From: Priestia iocasae
GTDB taxonomy: Bacteria; Bacillota; Bacilli; Bacillales; Bacillaceae_H
Direction: 5' to 3'
Assembly (NCBI RefSeq): GCF_016909075.1
Contig: NZ_JAFBFC010000004.1
Span: 372,001 to 436,000, forward strand
Length of the DNA stretch: 64,000 nt
Part shown: positions 8,467 to 17,623 of the stretch, piece by piece
How positions within the stretch are numbered: position 1 is the stretch's first letter
Layout: each line of letters begins with the position of its first letter
Made by a program: the position numbers and the translations under genes
The notes under the pieces: generated by a model
Database searches by the model: none
What the model was told of the DNA's origin: nothing
The model's input: only the letters and a program-made list of their open reading frames with translations

Positions 8467-9530
8467 GATAATCCCCTTCTTCTTGACCGTTCTTTTATCA
8501 ATAAAAGTGTAAATACCGGCGACCCAATTAGCGCAGTCACAACTCCAATTGGTAGCTCACGTGGGTCAATCACCATTCGTGCAATCAAATCGGCAAAGAC
8601 AAGGTAGCTTCCTCCAATCAAAATGGACAGTGGCAACACATGTTTATGATTGGCACCAACAACAAGACGTACAAGGTGAGGAATAACAAGGCCAACAAAC
8701 CCAATTGCTCCTGAGACCGCAACGGCTGATCCTGTTAGCAAAGAAGCTCCAATTAAAATAAAGGTTTTCTTTCGCTTTACGTTAATTCCCATAAACTGAG
8801 CTGATTGATCGCCTAAGGCAAATCCATTCAATTCTCGGTAGTGAGATAAAATCATAAACGCTCCAACAAGAAAAAATGGAAGAAGCAGTTGTATATGCCC
8901 CCATCCCCTCATTGCTACACTTCCCATTAACCAATATAAAATTTGACTTACATCTTCACGTGGTGATAATGCAATAATTAACGAGTTTAACGCACTAATA
9001 AAAGAAGATAAAATAATACCTGATAAAATAATGGTTTCATTTGCTAATGTGCCACTTGCTAGCTTTGTAATTCCAAAAACAAGTAATAACGTTACAAAAC
9101 CCGTGAAGATGCCAATGATCGGCAATGTGTACGAGCCAAACCATGTAATATTCCACTGAAAATAAAGAACCATCACAGCACCTAATGACGCTCCTGATGA
9201 AACACCGATTGTATACGGATCTGCAAGGGGATTTCGTAACAATCCTTGAAAGGCTGCTCCAGCTAATCCAAGTGCCGCTCCTACAAAGAAAGCAACAAGA
9301 ACACGAGGAAAGCGAATTTGCCATATAATCATTTCCATGTTTTTTACACCATGGTATAAATCTATACCTGTTGTTTTCTCTATGATGATGCGTAAAATAT
9401 CAAGAACGGTCAATGAGACCGTTCCTAAAAATAAAGCCGTTAAAATGGATAAACAAACAAGAATTACGCTAATTGTGTAAAATAAGCTTTTTTTATTCAG
9501 TAAAAACGTCTGGATAAATGAGTTTCCCAA
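8463..9530 (-). CDS. btuC: vitamin B12 ABC transporter permease
   Basis: About 355 residues with ten hydrophobic segments and the BtuC/FecCD signatures, such as GLAGAAFQGLLRNPLADP and VSGAIGFVGLVIPHLVR. The start is uncertain: the TTG at 9530 has AAGGAG 9 bases upstream, while a TTG at 9551 is also possible. Either start lies inside btuF, so the two genes overlap by 38 or 59 bases, implying translational coupling. It forms the transmembrane channel that works with BtuD and takes substrate from BtuF. Confidence 0.9.
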   Translation of the reverse strand: MGNSFIQTFLLNKKSLFYTISVILVCLSILTALFLGTVSLTVLDILRIIIEKTTGIDLYHGVKNMEMIIWQIRFPRVLVAFFVGAALGLAGAAFQGLLRNPLADPYTIGVSSGASLGAVMVLYFQWNITWFGSYTLPIIGIFTGFVTLLLVFGITKLASGTLANETIILSGIILSSFISALNSLIIALSPREDVSQILYWLMGSVAMRGWGHIQLLLPFFLVGAFMILSHYRELNGFALGDQSAQFMGINVKRKKTFILIGASLLTGSAVAVSGAIGFVGLVIPHLVRLVVGANHKHVLPLSILIGGSYLVFADLIARMVIDPRELPIGVVTALIGSPVFTLLLIKERSRRRGLS

Positions 9531-10458
9531 GCGTTTCCACTCCTTCAACAAGACGTGGTCCTGGTCTTGTCACTGTATCGTTGTTCACATCAAATACTTG
9601 TTTGTTTTTCACTGCTGGTACTTCCGCCCAACCTTGTCGGCTATATACTTGTTGTTCTGGATTTTCAATATAGTAACCATATGTTGTAATAATAACATCT
9701 GGATTTAACGAAACAGCTTGTTCTTCATTCATTTTAATCCAACCTTCTTGATCACCTGCTACATTCTCAGCTTGAATGGTTTCAAGCATTTCATGCATAA
9801 ATGTATTAGTACCTGTTGTAAAAATATCTGGTTGAGGAGAAACTTCCACCCATACCTTTTTCTCTTCCGTTATAGCCTTTGCTTTCTCTTTCATTTCATC
9901 CATTTCTTGCTTCATCTTCCCGACAACTTCATTTGCTTCTTCTGTTTGACCTGTCGCTTTTCCAAGTAAGGAAATGGATTCATATACATCCTCAAATGAT
10001 TGACCAGACTTTATTATCATGACATTAATTCCCGCATCTTTCAATTGCTTTACACTATCAAGTGAGTTTGTATAATGATAGTCTTGTAAAAGGATTAAGT
10101 CTGGTGATAATTCTAGAATTTTTTCCAGGTTCATCTGTTGTGCGCCTACTTTTTCAAGTTTCTCCGTCGCTTCTGGGTAATTACAATAATCAGAAACCCC
10201 AACTACTTCTTTATCTAAGCCTAATGAAAAGATGATTTCAGTTGTGCTAGGAAGAAGCGAAACAATGCGTTCAGGCTTTTGTTCAATGATCACTTCTTCT
10301 CCTACGTCATCTGTTAATGTGACAGGAAAAGCACTTGTTTCTTCCACGATTGTATTACTTTCCTTTGATTGGCTGACAGGTTTTTCATTCGTACACCCAA
10401 TCAATATACTCATCATGATCATCAATAATAAGCTACCGATACTGAATTGTTTTTTCAT
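9493..10458 (-). CDS. btuF: vitamin B12-binding lipoprotein
   Basis: 321 residues. The start is the ATG at 10458, with GGGG at 7 bases; the ATG two codons before is too close to the Shine-Dalgarno. Signal peptide with a lipobox LIGC, lipid-modified Cys 22. Class III periplasmic-binding fold typical of BtuF/FhuD (PERIVSLLPSTTEIIFSLG near 60-80, and the long helix region KMKQEMDEMKEKAKA). It captures corrinoids outside the cell and delivers them to BtuC. Gene order and the riboswitch upstream support B12 over iron compounds. Confidence 0.92.
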   Translation of the reverse strand: MKKQFSIGSLLLMIMMSILIGCTNEKPVSQSKESNTIVEETSAFPVTLTDDVGEEVIIEQKPERIVSLLPSTTEIIFSLGLDKEVVGVSDYCNYPEATEKLEKVGAQQMNLEKILELSPDLILLQDYHYTNSLDSVKQLKDAGINVMIIKSGQSFEDVYESISLLGKATGQTEEANEVVGKMKQEMDEMKEKAKAITEEKKVWVEVSPQPDIFTTGTNTFMHEMLETIQAENVAGDQEGWIKMNEEQAVSLNPDVIITTYGYYIENPEQQVYSRQGWAEVPAVKNKQVFDVNNDTVTRPGPRLVEGVETLGKLIYPDVFTE

Positions 10459-10479
10459 ATTCATTCCCCTTTAATTGGT

Positions 10480-11988
10480 TTACTTGGCGTATTGGTCCAT
10501 CAGACGGTATACGTCATCAATGTTTACAGACTCACGCACATGAGAGGCTAACCTCGCAAACTCTTTCTCTTTTTTTTCTTTTATATTTATCGTTTCTTCA
10601 ATGGAAGAAAGCCCTTTTTGATTTCTTATCTTATTTAGGAACGTACGTCGGAATACATCGTTATGAAAAACATCATGTAAGTACGTACCTTGTATATGGT
10701 TTACTAAGCATCCTTCTCTTTCACCATTTAACATGGCAAATGATTGAACAGGTTTGATGTAACAAGTTTGTCCCATATGTATTTCATAGCCTTCTAGAGG
10801 TATGCGCTTGTGCTTATCTAAAAATGACTCTCCTGTCACACGAATGGTCTTTTTCTTTGTTGTTAACGTGGTTTCAATAGGTAAATAGGATAAGCCTTCT
10901 ACCTGTTCATTTGGTGATTCTACATGATGAGGGTCAAATAATTGATTTCCTAACATTTGATAACCGCCACATATGCCAACGATGTAAGTTCCCCGTTTCT
11001 CTGCTTCTTTTATGTAAGGTTCAAACCCTTGATATCGTAGCCACTGTAAGTCTTCAATGGTATTTTTACTACCAGGTAAAATAATGACATCTGGTGTATG
11101 TAAGTCAGATGGCTTTTTTACAAATCGAACACGACAATCTGGTTCTAAACGAAGAGGATCTATATCGGTAAAATTTGACATGCGCGGATACGATAAGACT
11201 GCAATATCTATATCTTTTTTGTCATTTTCCCCTTCATACCTATGCAGCGTCAGTGAGTCTTCTCCATCAATTTCTAGGTTTTCAACGTACGGCACCACTC
11301 CAAGAACAGGGATTCCTGTGTAGCGCTCAAACCAATCGAGTCCTGGTTGTAAAAGTGTTAGATCGCCTCGGAATTTATTGATGATGACCCCTACGACACG
11401 CTTTTGATCAGCTTCTTCTAAAAGTTGTAATGTTCCTACCAAACTTGCGAACACTCCACCTCGATCGATATCTCCAACTAAAATAACTGGTGCATCAGCA
11501 ATTTGAGCGACTCGCATGTTGACAATCTCACGATCATTTAAATTCACTTCTGCCGGACTACCTGCCCCTTCAATGACAACACAATCATAATGAGACGCTA
11601 AAGATTCATACGCTTCTTTTATCACCTTTAATCCTGTTTCAAAAAAATCATTTCGATATTCAAAAGCACGCAAATTTTGTATAGGTTGTCCATGAACAAC
11701 AATTTGTGCTTCTTGATCACGGGTTGGTTTAATTAAAATAGGATTCATATTCGTGGTTGCGTCAATACCCGCTGCTTCGGCTTGAATTCCTTGCGCGCGC
11801 CCAATTTCTTTTCCATCAATCGTAATATAAGAGTTCAATGACATGTTTTGTGATTTAAAAGGGGCTGTTTGCAAGCCATCTTCGGAAAAAATACGACACA
11901 AAGCAGTTGTAATAATACTTTTTCCAGCATCTGAATGTGTTCCTTGAATCATAATCGAGCGTGCTTTTTTATTAATATTCAATGCCAT
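10480..11988 (-). CDS. cobQ: cobyric acid synthase
   Basis: 502 residues, usual length for CobQ/CbiP. The N-terminal dethiobiotin-synthetase-like ATPase has GTHSDAGKS at 16-24 and GDIDRGGVF at 172-180. The C-terminal class I glutamine amidotransferase has the nucleophile Cys 340 in GICGGYQMLG and His 438 in GTYLHDVF. It amidates adenosylcobyrinic acid a,c-diamide at four carboxylates. The gene starts inside the end of cobO (17-base overlap). None of the ring-building cbi genes is in the window, so whether it serves full synthesis elsewhere or salvage cannot be decided. Confidence 0.95.
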   Translation of the reverse strand: MALNINKKARSIMIQGTHSDAGKSIITTALCRIFSEDGLQTAPFKSQNMSLNSYITIDGKEIGRAQGIQAEAAGIDATTNMNPILIKPTRDQEAQIVVHGQPIQNLRAFEYRNDFFETGLKVIKEAYESLASHYDCVVIEGAGSPAEVNLNDREIVNMRVAQIADAPVILVGDIDRGGVFASLVGTLQLLEEADQKRVVGVIINKFRGDLTLLQPGLDWFERYTGIPVLGVVPYVENLEIDGEDSLTLHRYEGENDKKDIDIAVLSYPRMSNFTDIDPLRLEPDCRVRFVKKPSDLHTPDVIILPGSKNTIEDLQWLRYQGFEPYIKEAEKRGTYIVGICGGYQMLGNQLFDPHHVESPNEQVEGLSYLPIETTLTTKKKTIRVTGESFLDKHKRIPLEGYEIHMGQTCYIKPVQSFAMLNGEREGCLVNHIQGTYLHDVFHNDVFRRTFLNKIRNQKGLSSIEETINIKEKKEKEFARLASHVRESVNIDDVYRLMDQYAK

Positions 11989-12514
11989 AAATAGCGCTCA
12001 CACCTTCGTCGTAATAATGTTTTTCAGCTTCAATGACTGAAACCAAATCGGCAACATCTTTTATTTCTTGTTTCGCTCCTCTTCCTGTTATAACAAGATG
12101 AACATGCTTTGGACGACTTTTAATGACTTCAATTACCTCATCAAGTGGTAAAACATCCTCAATGTTAAATCGCTCAATTGCCAATGCGTTGTTTAACTCA
12201 TCTAAAATGATAAGGTCATATTTTCCACTCATAATCGTTTCTTGAGCCACTTTCCATGCATGTTCCAAAGCTACTCGATGTTCTTCAGGTGTTTTTGTCC
12301 ATGTAAAACCAACTCCTAACATCTCTACTTCCGCGCCCAGCTTCATTAAGGCTGCTTGCTCACCATATCCTCGTCTTGGTGATTTAATAAATTGAAGCAC
12401 CTTAACATGAAGACCTCGTCCGATGGAACGAAGCGCAACACCAAATGCAGCTGTTGTCTTGCCCTTCCCATCACCTGTATACACAAGCGTCATGCCTCTT
12501 TCTTCTCTTTCCAC
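11972..12514 (-). CDS. cobO: cob(I)yrinic acid a,c-diamide adenosyltransferase
   Basis: 180 residues from the GTG at 12514, which is preceded by GGGGAGGG at 6-7 bases. The frame extends upstream to 12580, but that part is the riboswitch terminator and is not credible as protein. P-loop VYTGDGKGKTTAAFG near residues 10-24, LQFIKSPRRGYGE, and DLIILDELNNAL are typical of CobO/BtuR/CobA. It attaches the 5'-deoxyadenosyl group from ATP to cobalt of corrinoids. First gene of the riboswitch-controlled operon and a natural partner of the BtuFCD importer. Confidence 0.93.
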   Translation of the reverse strand: MEREERGMTLVYTGDGKGKTTAAFGVALRSIGRGLHVKVLQFIKSPRRGYGEQAALMKLGAEVEMLGVGFTWTKTPEEHRVALEHAWKVAQETIMSGKYDLIILDELNNALAIERFNIEDVLPLDEVIEVIKSRPKHVHLVITGRGAKQEIKDVADLVSVIEAEKHYYDEGVSAIYGIEY

Positions 12515-12547
12515 TTTGCTCCCTCCCCTATTTTTCTGATAATAAAA

Positions 12548-12572
12548 AAACCTTGGCGTTATAAGCCAAGGT
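12548..12572 (-). terminator. intrinsic terminator, expression platform of the B12 riboswitch
   Basis: AACCTTGGC and GCCAAGGTT (12564-12572 with 12548-12556 on the minus strand) form a 9-bp stem followed by seven T. It lies between the cobalamin aptamer and cobO, as expected for transcription attenuation by B12. Confidence 0.9.
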
Positions 12573-12643
12573 TTGATCATATACTCTTATTTATACATGA
12601 TAAGCTTGACTTATCTTTCCCACCGAAAAATAAGAAATGTGTT

Positions 12644-12804
12644 TTTAAAGCAGGTCTCCTGGCTTGTGCTTCTCTTTACTTCTGCTTCCTTCCTAGCATA
12701 TGCTAGTGGTATTTAGCAGGTTCATCCACACTTACAGTAGCGGGGGCTGCATCGGACTTTCACCGATTTCCCTATTATCCTTTCTAATAAAAGGCACTTT
12801 AAAA
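12644..12804 (-). ncRNA. cobalamin riboswitch
   Basis: Read on the minus strand, the region contains the B12-box GCCAGGAGACCTGC (12663-12650), the core CGGTGAAAGTCCG followed by the CAGCCCCCGC segment and CTACTGTAAG, and the 5' AAAGTGCC...AATAGGGAA part. All are hallmarks of the adenosylcobalamin aptamer. A terminator follows 70 bases later and then cobO. Binding of B12 should lower transcription of cobO-cobQ-btuFCD. Confidence 0.95.
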
Positions 12805-12830
12805 AATATGAAATTTTCAAAATCTATTTC

Positions 12831-12859
12831 ATTCTAGCTGAAAAGTATCCGTTCGACAA
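12831..12859 (-). promoter_or_regulatory. sigma-A-type promoter of the cobalamin operon
   Basis: Minus-35 TTGTCG (12859-12854), 17-base spacer, minus-10 TAGAAT (12836-12831), about 27 bases before the start of the riboswitch. Confidence 0.65.
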
Positions 12860-12873
12860 GAAATTTTTGTTAA

Positions 12874-14334
12874 TTATAGATAATGATTGATTAATTGTTC
12901 GCGTAACTTCTCTGTTTTTCTCTGTGTAAGTAAGCTCATCACCACAAAGCTTACAAGCGATAATCCAATAGGCAGTACTACCGTATGCATTCCAAATGGA
13001 TTTGGATAGTATGTATGAATAAGAATGTAAGAGGTCATGCCGACAATCATGCCTGCAATTGCTCCGTATTTATTTCCTTTTGACCAATACAAGCCTAGCA
13101 CAATCGGCCAAATAAAGACGGATTCTAGTCCACCGAATGAAAACAAGTTGAACCAAATTAGTAAATCAGGTGGTTGAATTGCCACTAAAAAAACCGCAAT
13201 TCCAAGGAAAGCTGTTGACAGAAAGCTCCATTTTCTTACTTGCTTTTCGTTTGCGTTTGGATTGATATAATTTAAATACACATCTTTTACAATTGCTGAG
13301 CTTACGAGTAATAAAATTGAATCAACCGTAGACATGATGGCAGCCATTGGTGCTGCTAATACAATACCAGCTAACCATGCTGGTAATACTTCCATTGCTA
13401 ACAATGGCATGACTGAATCTCCAACTTCAATTCCTGGAATGACCGCTCTTGCAAATACACCTGTCAAATGCATTCCAAGCATGATAACGCCAACAACGAC
13501 TGTACCAATGATCATCGCTTGATGCATCGCTCTAGAATTTTTATAAGACATTGCTCGAACTGCTACTTGTGGTAATCCTACAACCCCTACACCAACTAAA
13601 ATCCAAAAAGAGGAAACATATAGTGGTGTTAAGGATTGATCAGCGCCATATGGACTGATCAGGTTTGGATTTTGTTGAACTAACTCATTCATAATGTTAC
13701 CAACTCCACCACCTGCATGAATCGTAGCTACTAACAATATGACGGTTCCAAGAAACATAACAATTCCTTGAAGAGAGTCGGTTAGTACTACTGCCCGAAA
13801 CCCACCAATGGATACATATAACAACACAGTAATAGCAAAAATCGTAAGTGCGCTTTCATAAGAAATACCAATGACAGATTGAATTAAACGTCCTCCTCCT
13901 ACCCATTGGGCTGCAAGAGATGAGAACAAAAAAACAATAATACTAATTGCTGATAGTACAACTACAACATTGCTTTCATATCGTGTTTTAAGAAAATCCA
14001 CCAGTGTAACAGCATTCATTTTACGAGAAATGATCGCAAACTTTTTCCCTAACGTTGTGAGAACAAAATAGCCAGTTACGACTTGAATGACAGCTAACAA
14101 AACCCAAGCAAGCCCTGTTTGATAAGCAATTCCTGGACCTCCTATAAAGCTGCTTGCACTTCCGTATGTGGCCACCATCGTCATTGCTAAAATGAAGCCA
14201 CCTAATTGACGACCACCTAAATAATAATCACTCACAAATTGATTAGAACCACGATTGCGCTTCGACATAAAAATACCAATAAAAAAGACGAGAAGAATAA
14301 AGATAACTAGCGGAATGATTACACCCCAGTTCAT
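12874..14334 (-). CDS. panF: sodium/pantothenate symporter
   Basis: 486 residues of the sodium:solute symporter family with about 13 membrane helices. MVATYGSASSFIGGPG near 52-67 and SIGGFRAVVLTDSLQG near 176-191 are typical of PanF. The gene starts within the last four bases of the small yhdT-like gene, the same pair seen in enterobacteria and in Bacillus. It should take up pantothenate with sodium for coenzyme A synthesis. No terminator is obvious downstream, and the cobalamin promoter lies beyond its stop. Confidence 0.92.
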   Translation of the reverse strand: MNWGVIIPLVIFILLVFFIGIFMSKRNRGSNQFVSDYYLGGRQLGGFILAMTMVATYGSASSFIGGPGIAYQTGLAWVLLAVIQVVTGYFVLTTLGKKFAIISRKMNAVTLVDFLKTRYESNVVVVLSAISIIVFLFSSLAAQWVGGGRLIQSVIGISYESALTIFAITVLLYVSIGGFRAVVLTDSLQGIVMFLGTVILLVATIHAGGGVGNIMNELVQQNPNLISPYGADQSLTPLYVSSFWILVGVGVVGLPQVAVRAMSYKNSRAMHQAMIIGTVVVGVIMLGMHLTGVFARAVIPGIEVGDSVMPLLAMEVLPAWLAGIVLAAPMAAIMSTVDSILLLVSSAIVKDVYLNYINPNANEKQVRKWSFLSTAFLGIAVFLVAIQPPDLLIWFNLFSFGGLESVFIWPIVLGLYWSKGNKYGAIAGMIVGMTSYILIHTYYPNPFGMHTVVLPIGLSLVSFVVMSLLTQRKTEKLREQLINHYL

Positions 14335-14621
14335 GAGTTTTCACCTCCGCTTTCATCTTCGAACGGAATATCTGTAAAATAGACATTTACAATCCATACT
14401 ACAAGAAGAACAATTAAAATGAAGCCTACTATGCAGCTATAAAAAAACCAAGTGGGAAACCCCATAATGTATGTATATTCTTTTACTGACTTCGATCCGA
14501 AACCATATGCAAAGCCAAACCACCAGATAAAGTGGAACAACGCCAGGCCTATGCCGATTTTAGCTTCACGATGAGCGATTTTAAAACGCTTTTTTCTTTG
14601 CTGTTTTTCCTCTAGTTTCAT
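14331..14621 (-). CDS. yhdT: YhdT-family small membrane protein (DUF997)
   Basis: 96 residues from the ATG at 14621 (AAGGAG at 7-9 bases); the longer frame to 14723 lacks a ribosome site. A basic N-terminus (KLEEKQQRKKRFK) precedes two membrane helices with the motif FHFIWWFGFAYGFG and GFPTWFFYSCIVGFI. These proteins are almost always encoded directly before panF and probably assist the symporter; no activity is established. Overlap with panF is four bases (ATGA). Confidence 0.88.
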   Translation of the reverse strand: MKLEEKQQRKKRFKIAHREAKIGIGLALFHFIWWFGFAYGFGSKSVKEYTYIMGFPTWFFYSCIVGFILIVLLVVWIVNVYFTDIPFEDESGGENS

Positions 14622-14925
14622 GCTGCCTCTCCTTTCTGTTTTTTGATTATACCGTTCATTGCGTTCTTCTTCTATCTTTCCTTGTGAAATAGAAAAAGTA
14701 TGAATATTTCGTGAAATAATCACTTTTTTATTTTACAAATTTTACACCTATTAGGAAAGCTTTTCTTGTTTATTGTTTAATCATTCATACGTTTACACTC
14801 ATTTTTCAGCTGCTGCCTTTTAACGTACAGGTCGTTTCATTAAAATTTGGCGACTTCTAACAAGGGTCCATGCTACAATGATAAAGGTGAATTGATGATA
14901 GATTCATAGAATTGAGGTGATTGTG

Positions 14926-15489
14926 ATGAAAAAAATAATCCTAATTAGTCTTTTTAGCATTGTTTTTCTCTATCTCATTGGTGCGAATGTTTTAATTTAT
15001 CAAGCTGCACATAAAGATGTACCGGCACACGCGGATTACGTCATGATACTTGGAGCAAAAGTAAATGGAGAAACAATGTCACTTAGCTTATCTAATCGAG
15101 CACAAGAAGCGCTCGCATATGCAAAAGAAAATCCAGATACTAAAGTCATTACAACAGGTGGACAGGGTCCGGGAGAAGACATAACAGAAGCAGAAGCTGT
15201 CGCTCGTTATTTAATTAAAAATGGAATTGATGAGAAACGAATAGTAAAAGAAGATGCATCCACTTCTACATATGAAAACTTTTTATTCACAAAAAAACTA
15301 GCTCATATAGAGAACAAAACCTTTGTAGTCGTTAGCAATGACTTTCACCTTTATCGTGCTTCTATCATTGCAAAGCGCCAAGGTTTTACCATGTTTCCTT
15401 TAGCAGCTGAAACACCTCTGGCTATTAAAGTTCAAGCATATGTTCGAGAATATGCAGCTATTATTAAAACATGGTTAATCGATAAATAA
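14926..15489 (+). CDS. YdcF/SanA-like DUF218 protein
   Basis: 187 residues from the ATG at 14926 with GAGG at 8 bases; GTG codons just upstream are less well placed. One N-terminal membrane helix, then the DUF218 fold: DYVMILGAKVNGETMSLSL, ITTGGQGPGEDITEAE, EDASTSTYENF and VVSNDFHLYRA. Members of the family include SanA and ElyC, linked to envelope integrity, but the reaction is not known. It faces the outside if the helix is a signal anchor. Monocistronic with a hairpin after the stop. Confidence 0.88.
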   Translation: MKKIILISLFSIVFLYLIGANVLIYQAAHKDVPAHADYVMILGAKVNGETMSLSLSNRAQEALAYAKENPDTKVITTGGQGPGEDITEAEAVARYLIKNGIDEKRIVKEDASTSTYENFLFTKKLAHIENKTFVVVSNDFHLYRASIIAKRQGFTMFPLAAETPLAIKVQAYVREYAAIIKTWLIDK

Positions 15490-15490
15490 A

Positions 15491-15535
15491 GGGCTGAACC
15501 AACAGGAGTGTATAATATCCTGTTTGACTCAGCCC
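15491..15535. terminator. two-step hairpin between convergent genes
   Basis: GGGCTGA/TCAGCCC (15491-15497 with 15529-15535) encloses AACAGGA/TCCTGTT. It lies between the YdcF-like gene and the convergent SDR gene and can serve both. A close relative of this hairpin is found at 39569-39612. Confidence 0.75.
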
Positions 15536-15617
15536 ACTCAACTTTTCTTTTTCATTGTCATTCTAACCAAACTGCTAACTTGTGTATGATATTCTTTTCC
15601 CACTGTAATCATTCGGT

Positions 15618-16391
15618 TTAATGTTCATAAATCATTTTTCGCGTCATGCCACCATCGACAATAAGATTTGTTCCTGTCACAAAATCATTTTCAGGGTGCG
15701 TTAAATACAAACAAGCTTTTGCGATATCACTTGGTTTACCTACACGCTGTGACGGATGTTGGGTATGATCAATATCACGTAGCGCTTCATAATCACTCGT
15801 TTCAATCCAACCTGGTGAAACGGCATTGACAGTGATGTGATCTTCACCAAGAGAAATGGCCAATGCATGTGTTAATGCGACAATGCCGCCTTTAGTAGCA
15901 GCATATGCTTCTGTATGTGGCTCTGACATAGAAGCCCTTGTTGAGGCTACATTAACAATGGATCCGCCTTTTTCATTTTGCTTCATTTGTTTCGCTGCTT
16001 CTCTTGAGCACAAGAAAACACTCCGTAAGTTGATATTTATCATATCATCCCACTCCTCAATCGATAAATCATAAGGGGATTTCCACCTCGTAACACCTGC
16101 ATTATTAATTAAGATATTGATTCCACCATATGTACGAACCGCTTCTTTCATTAAGTTCACCACATCTTGTTCACTTCTCACATCCGTTTTCACAAATGTC
16201 GCTTCACCACCTGCTTCACGAATGTGATTTTCATGCTCCTTTCCAGCCATTTCATCAAGGTCAGCGATTAACACCCTTGCCCCTTTTTGTGCATATTGCT
16301 TTGATACTTCTTTACCAATTCCATTTGCTGCTCCTGTTACAACCACTACTTGTCCTTTATAGATCATTTTCTTCAACTCCACTTGCGTCAT
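15618..16391 (-). CDS. short-chain dehydrogenase/reductase
   Basis: 257 residues, classical SDR. Cofactor loop TGAANGIG at 19-26, acidic Asp 44 after beta-2 (VLIADLDE), which favours NAD, NNAGVTRW near 96-103, and the catalytic set Ser 150, Tyr 163 and Lys 167 (YAATK). The C-terminus INVNAVSPGW-like and VTGTNLIVDGGM are present. The glucose dehydrogenase-like branch fits best, but substrate cannot be told. Start ATG with GAGG at 6 bases. Its neighbours are unrelated in function. Confidence 0.9.
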   Translation of the reverse strand: MTQVELKKMIYKGQVVVVTGAANGIGKEVSKQYAQKGARVLIADLDEMAGKEHENHIREAGGEATFVKTDVRSEQDVVNLMKEAVRTYGGINILINNAGVTRWKSPYDLSIEEWDDMININLRSVFLCSREAAKQMKQNEKGGSIVNVASTRASMSEPHTEAYAATKGGIVALTHALAISLGEDHITVNAVSPGWIETSDYEALRDIDHTQHPSQRVGKPSDIAKACLYLTHPENDFVTGTNLIVDGGMTRKMIYEH

Positions 16392-16418
16392 TTTATACCT
16401 CTATATACCCATAAGAAA

Positions 16419-16454
16419 ACGAGACAAACCATTCACAGACAGCTTGTCCCGTTC
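16419..16454 (-). terminator. terminator of the DHH phosphoesterase gene
   Basis: On the minus strand AACGGGACAA pairs with TTGTCTCGTT (one G-U pair), followed by TTTTCTT, just after the DHH gene stop codon. Confidence 0.75.
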
Positions 16455-16460
16455 AACCTT

Positions 16461-17420
16461 CTACTTTTCCTCTTTAAACAATTGACTAACAACAAACAAC
16501 TTAAAGGTTTCGAGTGTCATCGAACAACCTGATGCTTTCGGATGTCCTCCGCCACCTAGATGCCCAGCGATTTCAGCTAAGTTAATGTGATCCTTCACTG
16601 CTCGAAAACCAATTTTCTGTCGACCCATATCAACTAATACAGAGAAATCAATGTCTTCATTTTCTAGACAAAGAGCATTTCCAAGCTCTGATTGATAATT
16701 TTCCGCAAATACAATTCCTGCTACATATTCTTCACCTGCAATTGTAACGGAAGCTGTAATCATTTGCTTTTGTTTATCATGAATATATTTTTCAATCTTC
16801 TTTTCTTCGGCCTCTAGTAAAATTTGATGACGCTCATTGAATTCGAAGACCTCATCTTTTTCATAAGAAGCCTTCAATTTTTCATACACCATTTCTTTGA
16901 ATTCTTCATGATTAATTAAATAATAAAGGTGATTGAGTCTTTTTGCCTTTTCATTTTTCTCTTTAAACCAATCCCACGTATCAAACAACCGTACAAGCTC
17001 AACATATTCATCTAGCGCTTTTGTTCTCGTAAGAAGCTTTTGATTCAGTAGATATTCATAAAATAAAGAAGTAGCTGCCGTTTTTGTACCTGATTTATCT
17101 TCTGGTGTCACATACACCCACTCATATTTTTCCGCAAGAGGTAATGCAGAGATATGGTGATCAATAAGCGTCACTTTCTGCCCTTTTCCTACAAGTTCAT
17201 TTAATCGAGCTGCTACTTCTTCACTTACACTAATATCCGTTATGTAAATCTCTACATTACTTTCATTATGTTCATCTAAAAAGTGGGTTACCGTTTCATC
17301 AATGCGGCCAATTCCGACTGTATCATAATCAAATTCTTGCCCTTCGAATGCAAGCATCCCTAGAATAGCTGGGCTTACCCCATCTAAGTCATTGTGTGAA
17401 AATAATTTAATTTTTGCCAT
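16461..17420 (-). CDS. DHH/DHHA1 phosphoesterase, NrnB-like
   Basis: 319 residues. Motif I SHNDLDGVSP at 8-17, motif II DISVSE, motif III LIDHHISAL (DHH), and a C-terminal DHHA1 with GGGGHPKASG, which binds the substrate end. This start motif is shared with the Bacillus nanoRNase NrnB (YngD) rather than with NrnA; the usual NrnB is longer (near 400 residues). It probably degrades short oligonucleotides or a related phosphodiester; not shown here. GGAG lies 7 bases before the ATG. Confidence 0.85.
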   Translation of the reverse strand: MAKIKLFSHNDLDGVSPAILGMLAFEGQEFDYDTVGIGRIDETVTHFLDEHNESNVEIYITDISVSEEVAARLNELVGKGQKVTLIDHHISALPLAEKYEWVYVTPEDKSGTKTAATSLFYEYLLNQKLLTRTKALDEYVELVRLFDTWDWFKEKNEKAKRLNHLYYLINHEEFKEMVYEKLKASYEKDEVFEFNERHQILLEAEEKKIEKYIHDKQKQMITASVTIAGEEYVAGIVFAENYQSELGNALCLENEDIDFSVLVDMGRQKIGFRAVKDHINLAEIAGHLGGGGHPKASGCSMTLETFKLFVVSQLFKEEK

Positions 17421-17590
17421 TAAAAAACTCCTTCATTTTTCTGCTATTAGTATGTCCAGCTCTCCATTACTTTACTGCTATGTTGTCATATTTACATACA
17501 CACATACCTTGATTCATTATATCGGATTGTCACTTAAAATCCACATATATAAAAGATACGTTTACAAGAAGAAGCATGAATAGTAGAAAA

Positions 17591-17620
17591 ATACGAGGCT
17601 CTCCGTGGAAAGCCTCGTAT
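17591..17620. terminator. terminator after the DAACS symporter gene
   Basis: Perfect 10-bp arms ATACGAGGCT/AGCCTCGTAT (17591-17600 with 17611-17620) with T tracts on both sides. It directly follows the symporter stop on the minus strand. Confidence 0.88.
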
Positions 17621-17623
17621 TTT

